The notes under the pieces were generated by a model. The model did not search any database, was not told where the DNA came from, and worked only from the letters and a program-made list of their open reading frames with translations. From contig JAPUHZ010000426.1 of assembly GCA_027297485.1 (NCBI GenBank), positions 1-5,524 of the forward strand: a stretch of DNA of 5,524 nt, read 5' to 3'. This document shows positions 1 to 5,176 of this stretch, in pieces. Positions within the stretch are counted from its first letter, which is position 1; each line of letters opens with the position of its first letter. The DNA is from Deltaproteobacteria bacterium (GTDB lineage: Bacteria > Desulfobacterota_B > Binatia > UBA9968). Both the position numbers and the translations under genes were made by a program.

Positions 1-99
1 AGCAAAGCCGATTGTGATCCCGACGATCATGAAGAAAAAGGTCTCCCAGACAAAGACCTGTAACAGTCCCTCGATGAATGCCTGGAACATTTCGACCAT
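1..99 (-). CDS. TTT-family large permease (TctA-like), N-terminal fragment
   Basis: Only the first 33 codons are present; the gene continues past the left edge. The visible peptide starts MVEMFQAFIEGLLQ and runs into a hydrophobic segment (about residues 11 to 33, ending MIVGITIGFA). This matches the start of TctA permeases, where a short amphipathic lead precedes the first membrane helix and a VGxLPGLG motif that would lie just outside the window. TctA is the large inner-membrane subunit that moves carboxylate-type solutes delivered by a periplasmic receptor. The tctC-like receptor gene immediately upstream on the same strand, 74 bases away, is the main support. The start codon is uncertain: an in-frame ATG three codons later (88-90) is an alternative, and neither has a strong ribosome binding site. 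Identification rests on little sequence plus context. Confidence 0.7.
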   Translation of the reverse strand, partial: MVEMFQAFIEGLLQVFVWETFFFMIVGITIGFA

Positions 100-120
100 G
101 GGAAAGGGTTTCTTAGGTTT

Positions 121-146
121 GGGGCGCCGTTAGATTACGGCGCCCC
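121..146 (-). promoter_or_regulatory. GC-rich hairpin between the tctC-like and tctA-like genes
   Basis: GGGGCGCCGT and ACGGCGCCCC form a perfect 10-bp stem around a 6-base loop (TAGATT). It lies 27 bases beyond the receptor stop codon and 21 bases before the permease start. No T-run follows on the minus strand (the next bases are AAACCTAAG), so it is not a standard intrinsic terminator in the direction of transcription. By analogy with other receptor-permease operons, it may protect the 3' end of the receptor mRNA or partly attenuate transcription, so that receptor is made in excess of permease. The structure is seen directly; the role is inferred. Confidence 0.65.
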
Positions 147-173
147 GGAGAAATTAAATTCTATTTTGGCCTA

Positions 174-1211
174 CTACTTTTTGGGTAGGAGGATCTCCTT
201 TAGTCTAGATAGCATAGCGGGATCCATGTCATACAGTTTCGCAATGAGGTTCGCTGTTTTTCGCCCATCGATTGGAGCGATCTCCAACCTGGACTTTTTG
301 GCTTCTGCCAGGAATTCAGGGTCTCTCATGGTAGCCATAAATGCCTTCTGGAGAATTTGCACACGCTCTGCTGGTACGCCTGGCGGCAAGGAATATGGAC
401 GAACGGCGGAAACATAGGCATCATTAATGACCGTCAGGAGCTCGCGAGCGCCAGCGGTCTTGGCATAGTTGATAGCCAGAGGCACATGTTTGAGCTCAGG
501 GTGGGATTTGAGTGTAAGCTGGAGCACAACTCGGACATTCCCCGACTCGACCGCTTTACGCCAGGTGACCTTGACCGACTGCCAGGCCCAGCATCCCCCG
601 TCGGTCTCACCGGACTCGGCGGCTAGACGGATCTTGGCCGTGCCTTTGTAGCCCTCAATCACTTTGATTGGGAGCCCGAGGGCTTTTTTAAGGAGCTTGG
701 GGGGGTCGTCAGTCGAAGAGCCTGGGGCGGTGGCCCCAATCTTGATCGGCCGCTTGGAAGCGAACCAATCCTTCATGTTCTTTATCCCACTTGCCTTGGT
801 GAGGACGCAGACGCCATCATCTGGCGTCGGCACGCCGATATAGCCGAACTTCCGGCCGTCGAACTTAGTTTTTTTACTCCCCAATACGTTTTGGAGGACC
901 AAGGTACCAATCCAGTTGCCGATAACCGTCCCATCCCGTTTTGCTCGGTTGTAAATATAGTTGGCGGCAATCAGGCTTCCAGCACCCGTCCTGTTTTGTA
1001 CGAGCGTGGAGGGGTTACCTGGGACGTGCTTGCCAAAATGTCGGGCAATTAGCCGGGTATAGGTATCAAAACCACCACCCGGTGAGAAACCCACAATAAA
1101 GCTGATGGTCTTGCCTTTGTAGAACTCTGCAGCAAAGGCCGGCAGGGTCCCAAAAAATATCAGGGCTAATCCCATTATAGTTGCTGTGAACAACCGCATT
1201 CTTTTAGCCAT
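174..1211 (-). CDS. TTT transporter periplasmic solute receptor (TctC/Bug family)
   Basis: The predicted product is 345 aa, close to the usual length of Bug/TctC receptors, which bind carboxylates or other small organic solutes in the periplasm for a TctAB permease. Residues 1-27 form a signal peptide: basic MAKRMR, a hydrophobic core, then LPAFA before AEF (likely signal peptidase I site). The mature protein opens with the family hallmark YKGKTISFIVGFSPGGGFDT (31-50) and continues with the TGAGSLIAANYIYNRAKRDG signature (75-94). The start at 1211 is chosen because AAGGAGG (1217-1223) lies 5 bases upstream and the signal peptide begins there. An upstream in-frame extension to 1364 crosses a promoter and the kinase remnant and is not credible. 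The gene ends with tandem TAG TAG stops. The mature protein has exactly two cysteines (C135, C207). The substrate cannot be read from the sequence. Its promoter is at 1270-1298. Confidence 0.93.
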   Translation of the reverse strand: MAKRMRLFTATIMGLALIFFGTLPAFAAEFYKGKTISFIVGFSPGGGFDTYTRLIARHFGKHVPGNPSTLVQNRTGAGSLIAANYIYNRAKRDGTVIGNWIGTLVLQNVLGSKKTKFDGRKFGYIGVPTPDDGVCVLTKASGIKNMKDWFASKRPIKIGATAPGSSTDDPPKLLKKALGLPIKVIEGYKGTAKIRLAAESGETDGGCWAWQSVKVTWRKAVESGNVRVVLQLTLKSHPELKHVPLAINYAKTAGARELLTVINDAYVSAVRPYSLPPGVPAERVQILQKAFMATMRDPEFLAEAKKSRLEIAPIDGRKTANLIAKLYDMDPAMLSRLKEILLPKK

Positions 1212-1216
1212 AAATC

Positions 1217-1223
1217 CCTCCTT
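1217..1223 (-). promoter_or_regulatory. ribosome binding site fixing the receptor start
   Basis: AAGGAGG on the minus strand, 5 bases before the ATG at 1211. It decides between this start and the longer in-frame ORF that opens at 1364. Confidence 0.85.
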
Positions 1224-1269
1224 GTCTCTATTGGCAGTGTCAATGAGCCTCGGTAAAGACGACGGGCCG

Positions 1270-1298
1270 AGAATAGTAAACCAAGTTGGGCTTGTCAA
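1270..1298 (-). promoter_or_regulatory. sigma70-type promoter of the receptor gene
   Basis: On the minus strand a perfect TTGACA -35 box (1298-1293) is followed by a 17-base spacer and TATTCT (1275-1270; 4 of 6 consensus matches). Transcription would begin near 1263, giving a leader of about 50 bases that ends in the strong AAGGAGG site. The -35 box contains the TGA stop codon (1297-1295) of the histidine kinase remnant, so the receptor gene can be expressed independently of the genes upstream. No experiment supports it. Confidence 0.65.
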
Positions 1299-1738
1299 GA
1301 GAAATAGGCCTCGGTCGCGTGGACTATAGGCAAGGTCACCGTAAAAGTCGAGCCTTTTCCCCATTCACTCTCCACCTGGATATCCCCCTGAAGCAACTCC
1401 GCGAGTTGCTTGACAATGCTTAGACCTAAGCCCGTGCCGGGATGTTTGCTCCAGTCTGCCTCCTCTCCCCTGTAAAAGGCCTCGGAGATGTGCGGTATAT
1501 ATGCTTTTTTTATCCCTATCCCCGTGTCCCGTACCGCAATGGAGATCCGCTCTCCTTGAGAGCCACCGGCCTGCCCGTCCGTTGGGTATAAAACCCAAAG
1601 CTCAATCTCCCCTCTATCGGTGTATTTTATGGCATTGGCGAGTAGGTTCTGGAGAATCTCCCCGACCTTCATTTTGTCGCTTTTAAGTATCGGTAAGGCG
1701 TCATCCGATTTGAAATTTAATCTGAGGCAATCGCTTAA
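1295..1738 (-). pseudogene. truncated sensor histidine kinase, ATPase domain only
   Basis: The open frame encodes a C-terminal HATPase_c domain. Counting from the only in-frame ATG (1672; 125 aa), the N box is QNLLANAIKYT (8-18, with Asn13 expected to bind Mg-ATP), the G1 box is DTGIGI (49-54), an F-box-like stretch is SEAFYRGEE (63-71), and the G2 box is GTGLGLSIVKQL (79-90). All nucleotide-binding motifs are intact. Homology-like coding continues 22 codons before that ATG (including LPILKSDKMKVGEIL), then hits TGA (1741-1739) and TAA. The phospho-accepting His domain, any sensor region and membrane helices are absent, and the ATG has no ribosome binding site. The normal product would autophosphorylate and signal to a response regulator; this one cannot. 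It is best read as a recent 5'-truncated remnant, because the frame has not decayed. A short expressed ATPase-only protein or an assembly chimera are the alternatives. Confidence 0.72.
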
Positions 1739-1747
1739 TCATGCATT

Positions 1748-2167
1748 TTAGCGTTCCTGAAGGAGCTTGTCACCACTATAGCGACGGATTTTATCGACTC
1801 GGACAAGGACACCATATCCCTTGCGCTCGGGGTCCTTATCCAATTCGTCTTTAATGGTTCGATCCATTATCTTCTGCCGCATCTCGCCTTCCTTATAGAG
1901 AGTGGCCTGACCGTAAAAACGCCAGCCGACCCGATCGGTGAAATCGATATAGAGCATAACAACATGAGGGTTTTCCCCAATATGTTCGGCGCCCGACTGA
2001 CGCGAGCGCTCCCAGAACGCTATGTGCTCATCGTCCCAGACAAAAGTGCTTCCGCGAAAACTGATGCTCGGGACTCCCTCTTTCGAGGCAGTGGCCCAAA
2101 CACAGTATTTTTGGTCCTTAAAGGCAGTGCTGATCCGTTGCTTCATTTCGTCGGTAATTTTTATCAT
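1748..2167 (-). CDS. pyridoxamine 5'-phosphate oxidase-like FMN split-barrel protein
   Basis: A 139-aa protein with the layout of small PNPOx-like flavoproteins. An N-terminal helix is followed by strand YCVWATASKEGVPSISFRGS (21-40), then TFVWDDEHIAFWERS (41-55), a helix with SGAEHIGENPHVVML (58-72), and the strand GWRFYGQATLY (81-91). Such proteins form dimeric beta barrels that bind FMN, F420 or haem, and many are oxidoreductases of unknown substrate. True pyridoxal-phosphate synthesis is not implied, because the length is well below that of PdxH. The start at 2167 is supported by AGGAGG (2174-2179) at 6-base spacing. The gene is divergent from the aldehyde dehydrogenase operon, and its stop lies 9 bases before the kinase remnant. 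A general stress or redox role is possible but not shown. Confidence 0.85.
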   Translation of the reverse strand: MIKITDEMKQRISTAFKDQKYCVWATASKEGVPSISFRGSTFVWDDEHIAFWERSRQSGAEHIGENPHVVMLYIDFTDRVGWRFYGQATLYKEGEMRQKIMDRTIKDELDKDPERKGYGVLVRVDKIRRYSGDKLLQER

Positions 2168-2331
2168 GGCATTCCTCCTCTAATTAGATTATTAGCATAC
2201 CCCGTGGTCGATATAATTTGATTACTAACGCAGACAGCCCACCCTAAGCCGATGGAGCTGCTTTGCCTTTATACCTTAGTAAATACCCACAATAGATTAA
2301 TCTCCCTACCAAATGCAAGGAGGGATCGCTT
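2168..2331. other. divergent intergenic region with AT-rich palindromes
   Basis: These 164 bases separate the flavoprotein gene (minus) from the leader ORF and aldehyde dehydrogenase (plus). They hold two perfect short palindromes, CTAATTAG (2180-2187) and AGATTAATCT (2294-2303), and AGATTA occurs in both neighbourhoods (2186-2191, 2294-2299). These could be operator half-sites for a local regulator, but short AT-rich palindromes are common by chance. No convincing minus-strand promoter hexamers with correct spacing were found; TATGCT (2199-2194) lacks a partner -35. Confidence 0.3.
2189..2217 (+). promoter_or_regulatory. candidate promoter of the aldehyde dehydrogenase operon
   Basis: A perfect TATAAT -10 box (2212-2217) lies 17 bases after TTATTA (2189-2194), which matches only 3 of 6 positions of the -35 consensus. 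AT-rich sequence lies immediately upstream. A start near 2224 would give a leader of about 195 bases before the aldehyde dehydrogenase, long enough to contain the leader ORF at 2332. The weak -35 could mean activator dependence; this is inference. Confidence 0.35.
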
Positions 2332-2336
2332 ATGAG
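2310..2336 (+). repeat. direct repeat, copy 1 (leader ORF start region)
   Basis: This segment matches 2398-2424 at 22 of 27 positions without gaps. Both copies read CAAATG, one variable base, AAGGAGGG, a 7-base spacer ending CTT, then ATG. The offset is exactly 88 bases. Each copy is a complete translation-initiation region. A local duplication is the simplest explanation, although convergence on good initiation signals could account for part of it. Confidence 0.55.
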
Positions 2337-2463
2337 TAAACCCTATTGCGTTTGTTTTTGCAGCTCAGGCTCTCTAAAATGGCTTAAACCCTTTCAGCAA
2401 ATGGAAGGAGGGCTTACTTATGGGAGAGCTTTACAAAAACTATATCGGTGGCAAATGGGTTGA
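2332..2463 (+). CDS. possible 43-aa leader ORF overlapping the aldehyde dehydrogenase start
   Basis: An ATG at 2332 preceded by AAGGAGGG (2317-2324) at 7-base spacing opens a 43-codon frame ending at TGA 2461-2463. It overlaps the first 44 bases of the aldehyde dehydrogenase gene in a different frame. The peptide begins [17 protein letters not shown], with a Cys-x-Cys-x-Cys cluster at residues 6-10, and has no family resemblance I recognise. Ribosomes translating it would pass through the downstream ribosome binding site and start codon, so it could control access to them or act as an attenuator-type leader. The ribosome binding site is as good as that of any gene here, which argues for translation. 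The overlap and lack of recognised homology argue for caution. A chance product of a duplicated start region (see 2310-2336 and 2398-2424) is the main alternative. Confidence 0.4.
   Translation: MSKPYCVCFCSSGSLKWLKPFQQMEGGLTYGRALQKLYRWQMG
2398..2424 (+). repeat. direct repeat, copy 2 (aldehyde dehydrogenase start region)
   Basis: Second copy of the initiation-region repeat. Its AAGGAGGG (2405-2412) sits 7 bases before the ATG at 2420 and fixes the aldehyde dehydrogenase start. No upstream in-frame start is possible before the TAA at 2375-2377 that would improve on this one. Confidence 0.6.
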
Positions 2464-3910
2464 GGCCAAGTCCGGCAAGACCTTCGAAAACCGCAATCCG
2501 GCCAATCGCCACGACCTGATCGGGGTTTTCCCCGCCTCCGGTCCGGAGGATGTAGATGAGGCCGTGAGCGCGGCCAAAAGGGCGTTTCTCAACTGGCGTT
2601 TGGTGCCTGCGCCCAAGCGTGGAGAGATCCTCTACCGGGTGGGAGAACTTTTACGCCAGCGCAAAGAAGAAATCGCCCGGGCCATGACGCGCGAGATGGG
2701 GAAGATCCTGAAAGAGACCCGTGGAGACGTTCAGGAGGGGATCGATACTGCCTTTTATGCCGCAGGTGAGGGGCGGAGACTCTTCGGTGAGACCACGTCC
2801 TCTGAGCTGCCAGATAAATTTGCCATGTCGGTGCGGGTCCCGATCGGTGTGTGTGGTCTCATCACTCCATGGAACTTTCCCATGGCCATTCCCACTTGGA
2901 AGATGTTTCCCGCCCTTCTCTGCGGCAACACGGTCGTGTTGAAGCCGGCCGAAGATACCCCTCACACCGCAGTTAAACTCTTTGAGATCTTTGAAGAGGC
3001 GGGAGTCCCACCTGGAGTCGTTAATCTGCTTCACGGTACTGGAGAAGAGGCCGGGGCGGCCCTGGTTCGCCACCCTAATGTGCAGCTAGTCTCTTTTACC
3101 GGATCGACAGCAGTTGGACGGGAGATAGCGGCTGTCTGTGGCCGGAACTTGAAGAGGGTATCCTTGGAAATGGGCGGAAAAAATGCCCAGATCGTTATGG
3201 AGGATGCTGATTTAAAACTCGCGCTGAATGGAGCCCTCTGGGGCGCCTTTGGAACCACCGGACAGCGTTGCACGGCGACGAGTCGTCTCATTCTTCACAA
3301 GGCGATTAAAAAAGAATTGACCGAGGAGCTGATGAAACAAGCGGAAAAAATAAAAATCGGCGATGGATTGGACGAGACTGTGGAGATGGGCCCTCTGATC
3401 AACGAAGCGGCGCGGCAGAAAGTGCATGGCTATGTACAGCTCGGCAAGGAGGAAGGGGCAAGGCTTCTCGCCGGGGGAGAGATCTACGAGGAGGGGAAGT
3501 GGATGCACGGCTATTTTTATCGGCCGACAATATTCGATCAAGTCGCCCCCGACATGCGAATCGCTCAAGAAGAGATCTTTGGTCCGGTCCTCTCTATCAT
3601 CGAGATCGAGAGCTTCGAAGAGGCCATTGAGGTCCTAAACGGCACCGCCTACGGTCTTTCCAGCGCCATTTATACTCGAGACGTCGGGAGGGCCTTCCAC
3701 GCTATGAGAGATATCGAGGCCGGCATTACTTACATCAACGGCCCCACTATCGGTGCTGAGGTCCATCTCCCCTTTGGCGGTGTGAAGGAGACGGGCAACG
3801 GTCACCGTGAAGCGGGAACAGCAGTCTATGACGTTTTCAGCGAGTGGAAATCGATTTACATCGATTACTCCGGAAAATTACAGAAGGCGCAGATCGACAA
3901 CGTGGAATAA
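2420..3910 (+). CDS. NAD(P)-dependent aldehyde dehydrogenase, probably acting on 2-aminoadipate semialdehyde
   Basis: A full-length 496-aa soluble aldehyde dehydrogenase that oxidises an aldehyde to the acid. All catalytic and cofactor elements are visible: TPWNFP with oxyanion-hole Asn152, [10 protein letters not shown] with Lys175, the Rossmann loop FTGSTAVG (227-234), general base Glu250 in SLEMGGK, nucleophile Cys284 in GQRCTATSR, Glu385 in EEIFGPV, and PFGG (451-454). The C-terminus (TGNGHREAG, then [20 protein letters not shown]) belongs to a subgroup that also includes archaeal-type 2,5-dioxovalerate (ketoglutarate semialdehyde) dehydrogenases. Sequence alone therefore does not settle the substrate. 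The next gene, 20 bases on, is a saccharopine/lysine-6-dehydrogenase-like enzyme that would make 2-aminoadipate 6-semialdehyde, so conversion of that compound to 2-aminoadipate is the favoured role. The start is fixed by AAGGAGGG at 7-base spacing. A leader ORF overlaps its first 44 bases. Confidence 0.93.
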   Translation: MGELYKNYIGGKWVEAKSGKTFENRNPANRHDLIGVFPASGPEDVDEAVSAAKRAFLNWRLVPAPKRGEILYRVGELLRQRKEEIARAMTREMGKILKETRGDVQEGIDTAFYAAGEGRRLFGETTSSELPDKFAMSVRVPIGVCGLITPWNFPMAIPTWKMFPALLCGNTVVLKPAEDTPHTAVKLFEIFEEAGVPPGVVNLLHGTGEEAGAALVRHPNVQLVSFTGSTAVGREIAAVCGRNLKRVSLEMGGKNAQIVMEDADLKLALNGALWGAFGTTGQRCTATSRLILHKAIKKELTEELMKQAEKIKIGDGLDETVEMGPLINEAARQKVHGYVQLGKEEGARLLAGGEIYEEGKWMHGYFYRPTIFDQVAPDMRIAQEEIFGPVLSIIEIESFEEAIEVLNGTAYGLSSAIYTRDVGRAFHAMRDIEAGITYINGPTIGAEVHLPFGGVKETGNGHREAGTAVYDVFSEWKSIYIDYSGKLQKAQIDNVE

Positions 3911-3930
3911 AGTGAGATTGCTGAAACAGC

Positions 3931-5010
3931 ATGGCACACAAGAAATCTAAGACGGGAAAAATCGCCTTAATTGGTGCTGGTAAAATCGGTAAACTCGCCG
4001 TGCTCCTGCTGGCGAAGAAGTATGATGTCACCGTCTACGATATTGACGAGAGAAGAGCTAAGGAATCCGCCGATGGCTCGTATGGCCAGCTTGACATTAA
4101 CCATGCTGAGGAGTTGAGGCGCGCCCTGGAGGGGAAGGAGCTTGCCGTCTCATGCGCCCCATACTTTTGCAATGAAAAGATTGCCCTTGCAGCCCGCGAT
4201 CTGGGACTTTCCTACTGCGATCTTTCAGAGGATATCAGCTCAGGGATGGCCATTGAGCGGATTGCCAGCGACGCACCAACAACGTTCATCCCACACTGTG
4301 GGCTAGCCCCGGGCTTCACCCAGATCATTGCAGATCACATGGTTCAACGCTATGAACCGGTTACCAGTGTATCCATACGTGTCGGCGCGCTCCCCGAAAA
4401 CCCGACAAATGCCCTGAAGTACAACCTTACCTGGAGCACGGACGGCCTCATCAACGAATACGGGAACCCTTGTGAGGTCCTAATCGATGGCCGACTTCAT
4501 CAGGTCCAGCCCCTGGAGGGGTACGAACGTCTCATCATTGGCGATGTGGAGTATGAGGCATTTAACACTTCAGGGGGGTTGGGCACGCTGGCAAGGAGCT
4601 TAGCCGGAAAAGTGAAAGATTTGAACTACAAGACGCTACGCTATCTTGGACACCGTGACCTCATGAAGTTTCTCATGGTGGATCTCCAGTTGAATGAATA
4701 CCGTGGAATTCTCAAGCAGATCCTCGAGTCCGCGGTCCCTACAACCCAACAGGATCGGGTTGTTATGCTAATCTCGGTGGTCGGGAAGGTTGGCGGCTCG
4801 CTACGGGAAAATACTTACACCAAGGTCATCCCACACGGAGAGATAGATGGCATCCATTGGACAGCCATTCAGATCGCAACCGCGTCCTCACTGGCATCGG
4901 TTGTGGATTTGTGTCTCCAAGGAAAGATTTCCAAAACGGGCCTCGTTCGTCAAGAAGAGATTGACTTCGAGACATTTATTGAAAGCGAGTATGGGTCGGT
5001 CTTTAGGTGA
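3931..5010 (+). CDS. saccharopine dehydrogenase-fold oxidoreductase, lysine 6-dehydrogenase-like
   Basis: A 359-aa protein with an N-terminal Rossmann fold: KIALIGAGKIGKLAVLLLAK (10-29) holds the GxGxxG dinucleotide motif, and Asp37 in VTVYDID ends strand 2, suggesting preference for NAD over NADP. Family markers follow: SCAPYFCNEKIALAARDLGL (74-93), CDLSED (96-101), FIPHCGLAPGF (119-129) and YNLTWSTDGLINEY (164-177). These fit the saccharopine dehydrogenase / lysine 6-dehydrogenase group. The length is near that of single-domain lysine 6-dehydrogenases (EC 1.4.1.18), which deaminate lysine at the epsilon carbon to 2-aminoadipate semialdehyde. Saccharopine cleavage to the same product, or a carboxynorspermidine-type reaction, cannot be excluded. 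It follows the aldehyde dehydrogenase by 20 bases with only a poor ribosome binding site, so expression probably depends on translation upstream. No earlier start is possible, since TGA lies at 3922-3924. Confidence 0.87.
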   Translation: MAHKKSKTGKIALIGAGKIGKLAVLLLAKKYDVTVYDIDERRAKESADGSYGQLDINHAEELRRALEGKELAVSCAPYFCNEKIALAARDLGLSYCDLSEDISSGMAIERIASDAPTTFIPHCGLAPGFTQIIADHMVQRYEPVTSVSIRVGALPENPTNALKYNLTWSTDGLINEYGNPCEVLIDGRLHQVQPLEGYERLIIGDVEYEAFNTSGGLGTLARSLAGKVKDLNYKTLRYLGHRDLMKFLMVDLQLNEYRGILKQILESAVPTTQQDRVVMLISVVGKVGGSLRENTYTKVIPHGEIDGIHWTAIQIATASSLASVVDLCLQGKISKTGLVRQEEIDFETFIESEYGSVFR

Positions 5011-5171
5011 CCACAGGGCCTGTTTTCGTCATGACGGCTGCCTGTAAAGAACAAACCGCTGCGTGGGTTTTTGAAATGGTGAAATCCACCTCATTGGAGC
5101 CAGGCGCCATGGCAGCCGCTGTTACCCGACGCCATCTCAACCTCGCCTGGAGAAGGCCGCCGATTTTATAG
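5007..5171 (+). pseudogene. probable remnant of an IS66-type OrfA (helix-turn-helix) protein
   Basis: An open frame of 54 codons begins with GTG in a GTGA overlap with the preceding stop codon and ends at TAG 5169-5171; an ATG at 5031 would give 46 aa. The stretch EMVKSTSLEPGAMAAAVTRR, followed by H, LNLA and WRR, resembles the helix-turn-helix core of IS66-type OrfA proteins, which read roughly IVAExxxPGASVxxVARRH, about nine residues, then WRR. Here only four residues separate H and WRR, consistent with a small in-frame deletion. The part before EMVKS matches poorly, and the rest of the transposition genes are missing. No ribosome binding site, terminal inverted repeats or target duplication were seen. 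If correct, it marks an old insertion between two convergent genes. The alternative is a short operon gene of unknown function, given the GTGA overlap, or a chance ORF. Confidence 0.4.
5100..5150. repeat. 7-bp inverted repeat with long loop between convergent genes
   Basis: CCAGGCG (5100-5106) and CGCCTGG (5144-5150) are exact inverted copies 37 bases apart, in the gap between the plus-strand dehydrogenase and the minus-strand TPR gene. There is no T-run on either side, so it is not a convincing bidirectional terminator. It lies inside the putative OrfA remnant and may be coincidental. Confidence 0.25.
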
Positions 5172-5176
5172 GTGAG

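Noticed and set aside
357..651. Plus-strand open frames opposite the receptor gene
   Set aside because: They are overlapping shadows of the minus-strand receptor coding sequence, with no family resemblance.
1212..1364. N-terminal extension of the receptor frame up to an ATG at 1364
   Set aside because: It lies before a clear signal peptide and strong ribosome binding site, crosses the receptor promoter, and overlaps the kinase domain in another frame.
3031..3568. Minus-strand open frames (3031-3291 and 3212-3568) opposite the aldehyde dehydrogenase
   Set aside because: They are antisense shadows of a well-supported enzyme gene, with low-complexity translations and no recognisable domain or ribosome binding site.
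5013..5045. ACAGG ... CCTGT stem enclosing the palindrome CGTCATGACG
   Set aside because: The stem needs a bulge and a 15-base loop and is not followed by a T-run; likely chance pairing.
5053..5072. AAACC ... GGTTT followed by T residues as an intrinsic terminator after the dehydrogenase
   Set aside because: The stem has only five pairs, two of them GC, with an 8-base loop; too weak to call a terminator.
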